Shown here in pieces: positions 1 through 13,600 of a DNA stretch of 64,000 nt (position 1 is its first letter; each line of letters begins with the position of its first letter). The DNA is from Chiua virens (lineage: Eukaryota > Basidiomycota > Agaricomycetes > Boletales > Boletaceae). Location of the stretch: the NCBI GenBank assembly GCA_019787685.1, contig JAHNUO010000008.1, positions 1,054,001-1,118,000 of the forward strand. The letters run 5' to 3'. A program made the position numbers and the translations under genes. The notes under the pieces are model-generated. The model did not search any database. It was not told where the DNA came from and saw only the letters and a list, made by a program, of their open reading frames with translations.

Positions 1-1
1 C

Positions 2-1252
2 CCTAGTTGGAGTCTTCGGACGTCTAACACTCCATCGTCCGATCTATCCGACGACAACCCTGAACCCACCTCGCCTTCTTCTGAACTCCAGGAGAACGAC
101 TTCAACATCAATGTCGAACATTCTGACTCTGAAGACGAAACCCAGCAACTAGCTGAACATCTTACCACCTCACTCGACATACCGAGTCTCGCATCCTTTG
201 CATCCCCTATGACCCCATGAAGGATCAACCCCGGACCCTCCTCACTCAGGAACCCAAACCCCTCTGTGGTTCTACCTTTGGTACCAACCCCGAACCCTAT
301 GCCCACCACCTCATCTAGCAACATGACTAGCAAAGCAGTCGAGCTTCGCCTCAGAAAACCCTCCACCTTCGACGGGTCCTACAACCGCGCTGTACCCTGG
401 CTCAATGACATAGCAACATACCTCTTCGTCAACAACCCCATCTATGACACAGATAATAAGCATGTCACCTTTGCCCTTTCGTTTATGACAGAAGGATCTG
501 CTAAGACTTGGGCTGATACATTCCATGCCAAGGCTATTCCCCTCCACTCCTTTGGGAGCTGGTCTGACTGGCAGACGGAGTTCCAAAAGGACTTCGAACA
601 CCATGACACTAAGGGCAATGCCATCGCCTGGCTCTCCACCACTCGGGTAACCTGCAACAAGGATGTTCCCTCATACATCTCCTCGTTCTGCAACAAGGTT
701 GCCACCGCCACTCTCACTGGATCGGATTCAGTTCTAATCAACTTCTTCACTGCCGGCCTTCCCCCTTCGCTTATGCACAGGATCCAGGGAATAGACACCA
801 TACCCATGACCATCGACAAGTGGTACACCCAGGCCATTCACTTTAAGACACAGTGGGAGTGCGCAGACGAGATTGCTTGTCGCAACAAGAAACCCGCTGC
901 TGCTGTCGTCTTCCACGACTCTCCCACTCCTTCCTGTAAAAAGGAACAAGACCCTGATGCTATGGACGTGGACTCTATCCACATCAACAAAATGACTGAT
1001 GTGGAGTGAAAGCAATGCATCGACAAGAACCTCTGCTTCCGGTGCCGCCAACCTGGCCATTGCACCTCTTCTTGCCCAGTCTTCATGACCAACTCTGCTC
1101 GTTCTGCTCCCATGCCTAACAAGAAGGTCCGGAAAGCCAAACCAAAACTCGAACCTGTCCCTGCCTTGCAGGAGATAGAGGATGATGATGACAACTCTAT
1201 GAGTGTCAACAAAGTCAACTCAAACGTCCCTGAACCCATCACAGGTTTTTAA
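2..1252 (+). pseudogene. gag: gag of copy A1, two stops
   Basis: Gag structural protein (capsid plus nucleocapsid). The frame runs from base 2 to the TAA at 1250-1252. The capsid-like core (about 340-850) aligns with A3 and A4, and the nucleocapsid CCHC knuckle is seen near 1036-1077 (CFRCRQPGHCTSSC). In-frame TGA codons at 218-220 and 1007-1009 sit where other copies have CGA. The heptamer before the stop reads AGGTTTT, while A3 and A4 keep GGGTTTT, so the gag-pol frameshift signal is probably lost here. A serine/glutamate-rich N-terminal part precedes the first conserved methionine. Confidence 0.88.
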
Positions 1253-1329
1253 GGAGAAAGACCGATTCAACGCTGGTATCTTCCCATTCTCATACCCATG
1301 TACTAGTAGCTGAGCTAGAATGTCAATCT

Positions 1330-4300
1330 ATGCAGATCCCAATTAGATTGAATACTACCGCTACCTTGAAAGACGTCGACACCTGTGCTCTCATCAACTC
1401 CAGAGCTGGGATAAACTGTATCAACTGGCACTTTGTCCAGAAGAACAAGTTTCCTAAGGAGCACCTTCTGAAACCCATTCCAGTTCGGAATGTGGACTCC
1501 ACTTTGAACAAGAATGGTGACATCAAGTTCACCACCACCCTCCGGATTGCTCTTGGCAAAGTACTCCAACGCGTTAAGTTCCACATCATTCATTGTGGTT
1601 CTGAAAACATTATCCTTGGCCTCCCTTGGCTCAAAGCGACCAACCCCACCATCAATTGGGTCGCCAAGACCATCACCATCACCGCCCCTGAACCCGACTT
1701 CCCTCCTATCACCCACGACAAACCTCGCCACTCCGCCAAGCTTGCTCACCCACCACTGGTCATTCTGACCCACCATGTTGATGTCGACCCCATCTGGGAT
1801 GGCAAATCTTTGACTACCTTGGCACCAAAACTGGGCATCGTTTTACAACCCAGTCCATGCAACACTCCGTGAACCGCATCATGCGCACAGGTCAGCGCTT
1901 CATTTGGACCACTCTACCAGAGAAGCTCACCAATGCTACCGCCCTTGCAGCCACGGCTACCAAAGCCAAGGTCACCCTTCCTTCAGAATATTCAGAATTT
2001 GAATCCGTATTCACTAAGGAACCTTCGAACCAGATGCCCCCTTCTAGGTCCTGCGATCACGAGATCCACCTAAAGGACACCTTCCAACCCAAGGTTGGAA
2101 AGGTCTACCCCTTGTCCCCTGATGAGTGCAAGGCCACCGACAAATTTATCGATGAACACCTTGCCAATGGCAAGATCCACCCTTCGAACTCTCCTCAAGC
2201 CTCCCCCTTCTTCTTCATCAAGAAGAAGGATGGCAAGCTCCACCCCTGCCAAGACTACTGCTACGTTAACGAACATACCGTTCGTGACACCTACCCCCTT
2301 TCCCTCATCTCTGACCTCGTCGATAAGCTAAAGGATGCCAAGCTTTTCACTAAGTTTGACATCCGATGGGGCTACAACAACATCCACATTAAGGATGGAC
2401 ACCAATGGAAAGCTGCATTCATCACACACCGCGGCCTCTTTGAACCTATGGTCATGTTCTTCAGACTGACGAACTCTCCCACCACGTTCCAATGCTTTAT
2501 GAATGAGTCCTTCCGTGACATGATCGCCAAAGGGTGGCTTGTTATCTACATGGACGACCTCCTCATCTTCTCCGAAGATGATGCTACACACACTGACTGC
2601 ACCGAGTGCATTCTTGCTCGCATGAAGGAACTAGACCTTCACCTCAAGCTTGAGAAGTGCCACTTCACCACCACTGAAGTGGAATATCTTGGCATGATCG
2701 CTCGCCCTGGAGAACTTGCCATGGACCCTGTCAAGGTCGCTGGCATTGCTGACTGGCCCACTCCGACCAAACTCAAGGACATCCAATTGTTCATGGGTTT
2801 CGCCAACTTCTACTGCCAGTTCATCCCAGACTACTCTACTATTGCCCGCCCTCTCATCGATCTTACCAAGAAAGACACGCCTTGGACCTGGGACAAACCC
2901 CAGATCACTGCCTTTGAACGCCTTAAAAAGGCCTTTACCTCTGATCCGGTTCTTCAATTTCCGGATACCTCTCGACCCTTTGCTATCGCCACTGATGCTT
3001 CTAAATTTGCATTGGGTGGTGTACTCCTCCAGACCGACTCCAATGGCAACTGGAAACCTTGCTCCTACCTTTCACAATCCTTCAACGCTGTGGAAAGGAA
3101 CTATGACATCTATGACTGCGAACTACTCGCCGTCATCAGATCCCTCAAAGCCTGGCACCACTACCTTCATGGTAGTGCTACTCCTGTGACTGTTTTCTCG
3201 GATCACAAAAACCTCACCTACTTCCGACAACCCCAAAACCTCAACCGCCAACAAGCCCACTGGCTTCTCGACCTTGCCAACTTCGACCTCATGTTCTCCC
3301 ACGTGCCAGGCAAACTCCTTGATGGTCCAGATGCACTGTCCTGTCATCCTGACCATATCACCTCAGACTCAGATAACGAAGATGTCACCCTCCTTCCGGA
3401 CAACATCTTTGTCAACCTCATCACCACGGATCTCCAGGACCTGATCTCCCACTCCTCCGCTGTGGATCCGCTTGTCCTGGAAACTCTTAATGCCATGGAT
3501 GGTGGCCTCCTGCCATCATTCCGATCCCGCCTCTCCAACTGGCATTACGATGCTGGTGTCTTGACCTACCAAGGTTGCATCTACATCCCGCCAAACCGCG
3601 GACTCTGGCAACAAATCATTGCCTGCCACCACAACTCCCACACCGCCAGACACCCCAGCTTCTTGAAAACTTGCCAGCTGGTCGCCACTGAATTTTGGTG
3701 GCCTGGCCTGGCCTCCTTTGTCCACTCCTACATCTCCGGTTGCGCCTCGTGCCAACAGCACAAGGTTAACACCCATCCAACCACACCTCCACTCTCTCCG
3801 ATTCCCTCCATGTGCACCCGCCCATTCCAAAATATTTCCGTTGATCTCATCACGGATCTTCCTACCTCTGCAGAGGGCTATGACTCTCTCATGGTCATGG
3901 TAGACCATGGCCTTACGAAGGGGGTAATTCTTTGCCCCACAGTGAAAACCGCTGACTCTGCAGGTATAGCCTGCCTCTTTTTTCACAAGGTCTACACGCG
4001 ATTCGGCCTCTACAACAAAATCATCTCTGACCATGGTCCACAGTTCGCTTCCGCATTCACGAAAGAGCTCTCCCGACTCATCGGATACCACCTCTCCCTC
4101 TCTACCGCCTACCATCCTCAATCTGATGGTGAGATGGAACATGTCAACCAAGAAGTTGAAACATACCTCCGCATGTATTGCCAAAACAATCTGGAGAAAT
4201 GGGCTGACTTACTCCCTATGGCCAAATTCACACACAACCACCGCCCCCACTCTGTCACTGGCAAATCACCATTCTTCCTCATGATGGGTTATCAACCCCG

Positions 4301-6188
4301 CCCCTTGCCCACTATCATTGCAGAAACCAAACTTCCCACTGTTGAGGAACACCTCATAACTCTCTCTGCCATCCACAATGAAGCTCTCGCCGCACACGAA
4401 CTCGCCTGCCAAGCCATGAAAGCTCACTCCTTTAGGAAGTTCAAACCCTTCTCAAAAGGCGATCAGGTTTGGCTGGAAGCCTGCAATTTGAAACGGGAAC
4501 TAATCTCCCTGAAACTCGCATCATGCCGCGAAGGACCCTTTACCATCACAGAGGTCCTTTCCCCACTCACCTACTGCCTCCGCCTTCCCAAGACCTGGAA
4601 AATTCATCCGGTCTTCCATGCCTCTCTCCTTTCCCCATACTGGGAAATGGAAACCTACGGACCAAATTTCCCAAAGCCTCCACCGGACCTTATAGCCGGC
4701 GAAGAAGAATATGAAATCGAGCGGATCCTACGTCACACCCAGAACCCATGTAACCGCAAGTTCCTGATCCGCTGGAAGGGCTACTCCGCCTCCAATGACT
4801 CTTGGGAGCCTGAGGCCAACCTAGGAAATGCCAAGGAAACCATAGATGCTTATAAACATCTCCACCCCAAGGATTTCCCCTCAGTCTCCCGTCTTCCACC
4901 ACCGCAACCACCATGCTCACCGCTCCGACCGCCACCAGTCTGTATCAGAACTGTTATGGCCTACCGCTCCTGCTCCACCCCTGATTTCGAATCCAACACC
5001 ACTCCAGTCCCCATCTTCACCCCCACCATCGATATTCCCCACATTGCCTTGCCGCTTCCTGTTCCCCCACCATCGCTCCACTTCTCAGATGCTCCCTCTC
5101 TCTCCTCTGAATCCTCCCTCATGGAGTCCACCCGACCCATTTCTCCAGCTGATTCTGCAGTCGCTTCTCCAGGATGGGGAACAGCAAGTGTACGCCCTCG
5201 CCCTTCTCATTCTATTCACTGTGTTTGTCCTCCTCTCGTTGCGGTAGACTTGCCATTTCATTCACACACTATCCGGGCCTCTATGCCCACCCCCAACTAC
5301 TTCACCTGTATGTGAAACCTCATCCTCGACCCCAGCATGGTGTTCCCCATCGAGCACCATCTTGACCTTGACTCCCCTCTCCATGCCCTCTACTCAGCGT
5401 ACTTACAGAATGAACGACTCACCCTTGTCCAGGCAGACCTCTATGGGCCTATGGCCAATACCCACCTCCTCTCAGCCATCACTGGCCAGATCCATGACAA
5501 AATCCATGCGTTCCTCAAACACACCCTATTCCAAATGCAGATGGGTGAATTCCTCTCAGACCTCCACCACTACCAAGCGGAACTCTCCCTCTGCCTTGAC
5601 CAACCCCTTGCTTCCGGCGCCCCATCTCCGTCTACCCCCTCCGCCTCTTCTCTTCCCTTCTCCCCCGAAGAGATCGACACTTGCAACCGTGCTGAAGCGG
5701 AACATATGTTCCAAACCAGTCAGGTTGACCTCCCTGAGGACCACCCCCGTTACCATGAGGCCTGCTATGAGTGCCACAAACTTGGGCACATACATGTCGA
5801 ATGCCAGGACTACCAATGTCCCATCTGTCTCACCTGGTCCCCCAGACACATCCAGTCCCATTGCCCCAGACAACCCCCTTGCGTCCACACTAGGATTCCC
5901 CTGGCCAACTGACTTACCCCGGTGGCAGCTGGATCTCCCTGGAACCGTCGTTTCCCACACCCCATCATCCCCTCCAACTCCTCCTCGTCCAATGGCTCCT
6001 CCTCCTCCTCCTCCACATGCTGCTGTCATCACCGCCCCGCTATCCCAGCTCTCCCACTCCGCCACCCCTCAGGACACTCCTCTGCCTCCCTGGACCACCG
6101 CTCCATATTGCCATGTGACGACCCCATTGATGACGAGGGTTATGCCAACATTATGGGCAGCCCTGTTAGGGATTCATTCGATTTCTAA
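1330..6188 (+). pseudogene. pol: pol polyprotein of copy A1, frameshifted, two stops
   Basis: Order: aspartic protease (about 1390-1450), reverse transcriptase with YMDD at about 2548-2559, RNase H (about 2980-3340), integrase with HHCC zinc domain (about 3630-3760) and catalytic core, chromodomain (about 4705-4855), then a proline/serine-rich C-terminal extension with a CCHC knuckle near 5763-5806. The protease motif is Asn-Ser-Arg instead of Asp-Ser-Gly, so the catalytic aspartate is gone. A one-base loss near 1804 changes frame; from there the frame stays open to TAA at 6186-6188 except for TGA at 5313 and 5910, both at positions where relatives have CGA. Enzymatic roles follow from the family; this copy is dead. 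Confidence 0.9.
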
Positions 6189-6230
6189 CGATGATCTTTG
6201 CATGGTACTTTGATCTTAGTTGGGGGGTAA

Positions 6231-6810
6231 TGTTACAATTCATCTTTTTCTTTGCTTTCTTTGCTACTTTCCCTATGCTCGGTACTACAGGTACCTCCTA
6301 CATTCAATCCGCAAGGCCTACCCTTGCCTCGGATTACTCAGCAAGGGCTTAACTCTTTGCCCCATTTACCTTTTCTCTCTTTGATCCGATTACGCAACTC
6401 AGGCCCAACCCGTTGTTCTGTCGTCGCTTCCGCTTCCTGATCCAATAGGGATCACCTTCATTTCCGCTGTCAGTTGGACAGCTTCCGCATTTTACCTTTT
6501 TAGCTAGTATCACTGCTCCTCTTCAGGCTTAAACTAAGCCATCCCTCGTTGCTGCGACCAACGTCCAGCATCTCAGTCCACTCTGATCACAAGGGGCAGT
6601 CTCAGTCCTTCGGGTATAGATTCCCAACAGGACGCTCTCAGCAACACCTGAGTTCTAACTTGTCTCACTGGTAGCAATCCACTGACCAGTAACCCTCCTT
6701 GAACTCTACAGTGTGCCACGTATCAAGTGGTGGTTGTTTGAGTTATCGCAGCCACTTGATACTTAGTGCTTTTGCGTCTATGCTAGGCCCTACCCAGGAC
6801 TATTGTAACA
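6231..6810 (+). repeat. 3' LTR of copy A1 (family A, short subfamily)
   Basis: 580 bp, starts TGTTAC and ends GTAACA, directly preceded by the polypurine run. It is the same subfamily as the LTRs at 43325-44081 and 63334-64000 (reverse orientation there) and differs clearly from the 708-726-bp LTRs of A3 and A4 in its first half. Confidence 0.9.
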
Positions 6811-9800
6811 TTCGCCACAACCGAAGTAGAATACCTTGGTATGATCGCCCGCCCCGGCGAACTCGCCATGGACCCTGTCAAGGTTGCCAGTATAGCAGAC
6901 TGGCCAACCCCCACTAAGCGCAAGGACGTCTGATTGTTCATGGGCTTCGCCAATTTCTACCATCAGTTTATCCCCGACTACTCAACCATTGCCCAACCCC
7001 TTGTTGATCTTACCAAGAAAGATGTACCCTGGACTTGGGGACCAACCCAGATCTCTGCTTTTGAAGTGCTACAGAAGGCCTTCATCACGGACCTGGTCCT
7101 TAAATTTCCCGATACCTCTCATCCCTTTGCCATTGCCACTGATGCATCTAAATATGCAACGGGCAGCGTTCTCCTCCAGACCGATGTCAATGGTGACTGG
7201 AAACCTTGTTCCTACCTCTTGCAGTCATTCAACACTGCGGAGAGAAACTATGACATCTATGATCGTGAACTCCTTGTGGTCATTTGATCTCTCAAGGCAT
7301 GGCGCCATCATCTACGAGGAAGTGCACACCCAGTCACGGTCTTCTCCCACAAGAATTTGATGTACTTCCGCCAACCCCAAAACCTGAACCGCCAACAAGC
7401 CCGTTGGCTCCTTGATCTTGCTGACTTTGACCTGACATTTTCTCATGTCCCAGGCAAACTCCTTGACGGTCCTGACGTGCTCTCCCACTGCCTGGATCAT
7501 ATTTTGTCTGACTCGGACAATGAAAACATCACCTTACTCCCAGATGATGTTCAACCTCATCACCCTCAACCTCCAGGCTCTTATAGCCAAGTCCTCTGTC
7601 AATGACCCCCTGGTCCTTGATACCTTGAACGCGCTGGATGGAGGGCTTCCCTTGTCCTTCCGCACCCGCCTCTCCGACTGGAAGTATGATGCCAGCATGC
7701 TAACCTACCAAGGCTGCATCTATGTTCTCCCCAACCTCAATCTCCGGCAACAAATTGTTGCTCGTCACCATGACTCCCACTCTGCCAGCCATCCCAGCTT
7801 CCTGAAAACTCGCCAGCTCGTGGCCGCTGAATTCTGGTGGCCCAGGCTTGCCTCCTTTGTCCGATCCTACGTCTCCGGCTGCGCCGCATGCCAGCAAAAT
7901 AAAGTCAATACCCACCCGTCCACCCCTCCTCTTTCTCCGATTCCATCCGCTTGCTCCAGACCCTTCCAGAATGTCTTGGTAGATCTTGTCACGGATCTCC
8001 CTGTCTCCGCGGAGGGTTATGACTCTCTCATGGTTGTGGTCGACCACGACCTTACAAAGGGGGTAATTCTTTGTCCAACAGTAAAAACTGCCAACTCTGC
8101 AGGTATTGCCTGCCTCTTTTTCCACAAGGTTTACACCTGATTCGGTCTTTATGACAAAATCATCTCCAATCGTGGCCTGCAGTTCACTTCTGCTTTCGCA
8201 AAAGAGCGCTCCTGACTGATTGGCTATCGCCTCTCCCTCTCCACTGCTTATCATCCCCAATCGGATGGTGAAACCGAACAAGTCAATCAAGAAGTCAAGA
8301 CCTACCTCTGCATGTACTGCCAAAACAACCCAGAGAAATGGGCCAACTTACTCCCTATGGCCAAATTCACACATAACCACCGCCCCCACTCCGTCACTGG
8401 CAAGTCACTGTTCTTCCTGATGATGGGATACGAACCCCGTCCCCTGCCCGCTATCATTGCAGATACCAAACTCCCTGCTGTTCAGGAATGCCTCAAAACC
8501 CTCTCTGCTGCTCGCAACGAAGCTCTCGCGGCTCATGAACTTGCCTGCCAAGCTATGAAAGCTTGTTCCTTCTGCAAATTCAAACCCTTCTCGAAAGGAG
8601 ATCAGGTTTGGCTGGAAGCCCACAACTTGAAAAGGGAACTCATTTCCCCAAAACTTGCATCTCGCCGAGAAGGACCCTTCACCATCATGGAAGTCCTTTC
8701 TCTGCTCACCTACCAACTCCACCTTCCCAAGACTTGGAAGATCCATCCGGTCTTCCATGCTTCCCTGTTATCGCCCTATCGCGAAACAGAAACCTACGGC
8801 TCGAACTTCCTGAAACCTCCACCACTGCGCCCACCTCATTCCCCACTCAGACCACCTCCACCCATCAGCATCAACGCCATAATGACCTACCATTCTTGCT
8901 CCACCCCAGACTTTGAAAACAAAATCATCCACTCTGTACCCGTCTTCACCCCTACCATGTCCATCCTGCACCTACCCCTACCGCCGCTGGCTACACCTGC
9001 ATCCAATGTCTCCACCCTCTCCACCAAGTCCTCTCTCACAGAGTCCACCCGACCCCCTTCTCCTGCTGTTTCGGCAGTTGCCTCTGCAGGATGGGGAGGC
9101 CCTTCTCAATGGCCTCTTCCTTCTGAGCGCCCTAATCACGTTCATTCTCCTCTCCAGGCAGTAGACCTCCCATACCATTCCCATACCATTTGTTCCTCTT
9201 CCTCGACCCCTGAGTACTTTCGCCACATGCGCAAACTCATCCTAGACCCTGCAATGGCCTTCCCTATTGAGCATCACCTCAACCTGAACTCCCCTCTCAA
9301 CGCTCTCTACCTGGCGTACCTCCAATGCAAGCACCTTACCTTTGTCCAATCTGACCTGCTCGGTCGTAATCGTCACTCCCACCTCCTCTCTGTGGTTACT
9401 GGACAAATCCATGATCGCATCCATGCCTACATTGAACACGCCCTCCATCAGATGCAGAGGGGCGAATTTCTGGAAGATCTCCACCACTATCAAGCGTATT
9501 TGTCCCACTGAATGGGCCCTCCCACTCACCCATCCTCGACTCTATCTGCCTCGTCTGCTCCCTTCACTGAAGAGAAGATCACCGCTTGTAACTGCGCCAA
9601 AGCCAAACTGATGTTTCAGACTGGTCAGGTATCCCTCCCTGACAATCACCCCCAATGGCATGAGGCCTGCTTCGAATGCCAAAAACTGGGCCATATCTGC
9701 ACCGAGTGCAGCATGTACCAATGCCCCATCTGCCTCACTTGGGCCCCTGGCCATATCCAATCCTGCTGCCCTGGATGACCTCCTAGGGTACGCGCTCGCA

Positions 9801-9868
9801 TCCCCCTCACCAACCGGCTTACTCCCGTGGCCACCAGAGCTACTTGGAGAAGGCGCTCCCCTCACCCC
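6811..9868 (+). pseudogene. pol: pol of copy A2 (RT tail to C-terminal extension), chromodomain deleted
   Basis: Translates from the middle of reverse transcriptase through RNase H (about 7130-7440), integrase zinc domain and core (about 7760-8300), the integrase C-terminal region (about 8530-8810) and the C-terminal extension with a CCHC knuckle near 9666-9710. Stops include TGA at 6931, 7285, 8138, 8213 and 9509, most at codons that are CGA in other copies. Between the GPY-like region and the proline-rich tail the whole chromodomain is missing in frame: about 8823 continues directly with sequence that in A1 starts near 4915. Dead copy. Confidence 0.88.
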
Positions 9869-10594
9869 TGTTACGATAGTTCCGGGTAGGACCTAGCATA
9901 GCCACAAAAGCGCCAAGTACCAAGTGGCTGCGATAACTCAAACAACCACCACTTGATACGTGGTGCGCTGAAGAGTTGAATGAGGGTTTTTGGTCAGCAG
10001 GTTGCTACCAGAGAGACAAGTGAAAACTCAGGCGTTGCTGAGAGTTGTCCGGTTGGGAATTTATACCCGAGGGATGGTCAAGGGTCGAGGGTTGACTATG
10101 ATGAGTTTAAGTGTTCTAGTAGGACTAAGAGTAGTCCGGTCAAGTGGGCACAGGCGCTGTGGCGAGTGGAGCAGAGATACTCAGCTAGATTGCGGAGATC
10201 AAGACTAGTGTACATGAGTATTGCTGCAAGGTATTTATACTACGAGAATCGTGCACGGACCAAGTAACTAAAAAAGGGAAGGCCAGAAGAGCGGAAGGGT
10301 TAAGGGCCAAAAAGGGAAGTGCACGATCTAAAAGGGAAGTCATATGATGCGAAGGCAATGGATGATGATGAAGTTGAAATGACAAATGTGAAGCCATCGG
10401 AAGATGATGAGAATGAAATGAGTAAGTACAATGCCATCGGAAGATGACGAGACTGAAATGAGTAAGCACTCGGGTAAAGCCGGTGCGGGGTTACAAAGGT
10501 GAAAGGGGAACGAGTACGGATGAACGTATGAAGATACCTAGGTATCGAGTGAAGTGAAATGTACAAGTGAGACGAAAAGAAAGAAATCATAACA
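9869..10594 (-). repeat. 3' LTR of copy A3
   Basis: 726 bp, TGTTAC...AACA on the plus strand. The adjacent bases 10595-10605 are the complement of the polypurine tract (TTACCCCCAGA). Confidence 0.9.
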
Positions 10595-10636
10595 TTACCC
10601 CCAGAGTACGATCAAAGCACCAAGCGAAGATCATCC

Positions 10637-13600
10637 CTAGAAATTGAACGCATCACGGACTGGACTGCCCGTGATATTGGCATACCCCTCGTCATCGATG
10701 GGATCATCACATGGGGAGACCGAGCGTCGATCAGGAGACGTGGAACGTTGTCACGCATGGCAGCGGGCTTGTTGAGGTGGGGGTACAGGGAGTACGGAGC
10801 GGCCGTTGTGGCAAGACGATGAAAACAAGTTCATCGAGGAGGACGACGTGGAAGGGATAGCGGGACAGGGGGAGCACCTTCTCCAAGTGTTTCCAGTGGC
10901 CACGGGAGTAAGCCTGTTGGCAAGGGGGATGCGAGTGCATACCCGAGGAGGTCGTCCAGGGCAGCAGGATCGGATATGACCAGGGGCCCAGGTGAGACAG
11001 ATCGGGCATTGATACATGGGGCACTCAACACGGACGTGGCCGAGCTTTCGGCATTTGAAGCATGCCTCATGCCATCGAGGGTGATCGTCGGGGAGGGATA
11101 CCTGACCGGTCTGAAACATCAGTTCGGCCTTGGCGCGGTTGCAAGCGAGCATCTCTTCTTCAGTGAAGGGAGCAGAGGATGCAGATGGGGTAGATGAGGG
11201 ATGAGAGGGAGGAGCCATTCAGCAGGATAGGTCCGCTTGATAGTGGTGGAGGTCTTCCAGGAACTCGCCCATCTGCATCTGGTGGAGGGTATGCTCAATG
11301 TAGGTGTGGATGCGGTTGTGGATTTGTCCAGTAACTGCGGAGAGGAGATGGGAGTGACGATCACGGCCAAGCAGGTCAGATTGGATGAAGGTGAGGCGCT
11401 CGCATTGGAGGTAAGCGAGGTAGAGGGCATTGAGCAGGGAGTTCAAGTCAAGGTGGTGCTCGATGGGGAAGGCCATTGCAGGGTCTAGGATAAGTTTGCG
11501 CATGCAGCGAAAGTACTCAGGGGTCGAAGAAGAAGAACAGATGGTATGCAAATGATAAGGCAGGTCTACTGCCTGGAGAGGAGAATGAACGCGACTAGGG
11601 CACTCAGAAGGAACAGGCCATTGAGAAGGAGTTCCCCATCCTGCGGAGGCAACTGCTGAAACAGCAGGAGAAGGGGGTCAGGTGGACTCTGTGAGGGAGG
11701 ACTCTGTGGATAAGGTGGAGACATTGGAGGTGGGTGTTGCCGGCGGTGGGAGCGGTAGGTGAGGAATGGACGCGGTCGGGGTAAAGATGGGGACGGAGTG
11801 GATTATTTCATTCTCAAAGTCGGGGGTCGAGCAAGAACAGTAGGTCATTATCGCTTTGACGGAGACGGGTGGAGGCGGTCTGAGTGGTGAGCGGGGCAGT
11901 CTCGGTGGTGGTTGGGTGGAAAGGGTGCCGATGGAGGGGAAGTCCTTAGGGTGGGTCCGCTTATAAGCGTTTACCGTGTCCTTGGCATTCTCCAAATTGG
12001 ATTCGGGTTCCCATGAGTCATCAGTGGCAGAGTACCCTTTCCACCAGATCAGGAACTTGCGGTTACGCGGGTTCCGTGTGTGGCACAAGATCCGCTCAAT
12101 CTCGTATTCCTCTTCTCCAGCGATAAGGTCGGGTGGAGGTTTCGGGAAATTGGGGCCGTAGGTTTCTGTTTTGCGATAGGGCGATAACAGGGAAGCGTGG
12201 AAGACCGGATGGATCTTCCAAGTCTTGGGAAGGCAGAGTCGGTAGGTGAGCGGAGAAAGGACTTCCGTGATAGTGAAGGGTCCTTCTCAGTGAGATGTGA
12301 GTTTTGGGGAAATGAGTTCCCGTTTGAGGTTGCGGGCTTCCAACCAGACCTGGTCTCCTTTGGCAAATGGTTTGAATTTGTGGAAGGATCGGGCTTTCAT
12401 GGCTTGGCGAGCAAGTTCATGAGCGGCAAGAGCTTCGTCGCGGGCAGCGGAGAGGACTCTGAGGCGTTCTTCGACAGCGGGGAGTTTGGTATCGGTGATG
12501 ATAGTGGGTAGGGGACGGGGTTCATATCCCATCATCAAGAAGAATGGCAACTTGCCGGTAACGGAGTGAGGGCAGTGGTTGTGCACGAATTCAGCCATAG
12601 GTAGTAAGTCGGCCCATTTCTCCGGATTGTTTTGGCAATACATGCGGAGATAGGTTTCGACTTCTTGGTTGACTCGTTCCGTCTCACCATCAGATTGAGG
12701 ATGATAGGCAGTAGAGAGGGAGAGGCAGTATCTGATAAGCCGGGAGAGCTCTTTTGCAAATGCAGAAGCGAACTGCGGGCCACGGTCGGAGATGATTTTG
12801 TCGTATAGCCCGAATCGGGTGTAAACCTTGTGAAAAAAGAGACAGGCAATGCCTGCCGAGTCGGCAGTTTTCATGGTGGGGCAAAGAATTACCCCCTTCG
12901 TAAGGCCATGGTCTACCACAACCATGAGAGAATCGTAGCCCTCCGTGGAGGTAGGGAGATCCGTGATCAGATCCATGGACACATTTTGGAAGGGGCGAGA
13001 GCAAGCGGAGGGAATCGGAGAAAGGGGCGGAGAGGTCAGGTGAGTGTTGACCTTGTGTTGCTGGCAGGCGGCACAGCCCGAGACATAGGAGCGGACGAAG
13101 GACGCAAGTCCAGGCCACCAAAATTTGGCAGCAACAAGCTGGCGGGTTTTCAGGAAACTGGGGTGACTGGCGGAGTGGGAGTCGTGGTGGCGAGCAACAA
13201 TTTGTTGTCAAAGTTCCAGGTTTGGGGGAACATAGACATGGCCCTGGTAGGTCAGGATGCCTGCGTCGTATTTCCAGTTGGAGAGGCGGGCACAGAACGA
13301 AGATGGTAGACCGCCATCGAGGGCGTTGAGGGTGTCCAAGACCAGGGGGTCATCGACAGAGGATTTGGCGATCAGGGACTGTAGGTCCAAGGTCACGAGA
13401 TTGACAAAGATGTCATCAGGGAGAAGGGTGACATTTTTGTTGTCCGAGTCAGAGGTGATGTGGTCAGGGTGTTGTGACAACGCATCCAGGCCATCAAGGA
13501 GTTTCCCAGGGACATGGGAAAAGGTGAGGTCAAAGTCAGCAAGGTCAAGGAGCCAACGAGCTTGTCGGCAGTTCAAATTCTGGGGTTGACGGAAGTACGT

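Larger units (their letters stand above)
1..6810 (+). mobile_element. Ty3/gypsy chromovirus copy A1 (5' end outside window)
   Basis: LTR retrotransposon of family A: gag, protease, reverse transcriptase, RNase H, integrase, chromodomain, a long C-terminal extension, polypurine tract (near 6221-6228, TGGGGGG) and 3' LTR in that order. The window begins a few codons inside gag, so the 5' LTR and leader lie upstream. Directly after the 3' LTR, at 6811, the sequence resumes in mid reverse transcriptase of a second family A copy (A2). This is what insertion of A1 into A2 would leave; the 5-bp target duplicate on the right would be TTCGC, but its partner is outside the window. The coding region carries several stops and one frameshift, so the copy is inactive. 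Confidence 0.9.

Noticed and set aside
5810..6065. Open frames antisense to the A1 C-terminal extension with glycine-rich or glutamate-rich proteins
   Set aside because: They mirror the Pro/Ser-rich low-complexity coding strand and are not kept in the other copies.
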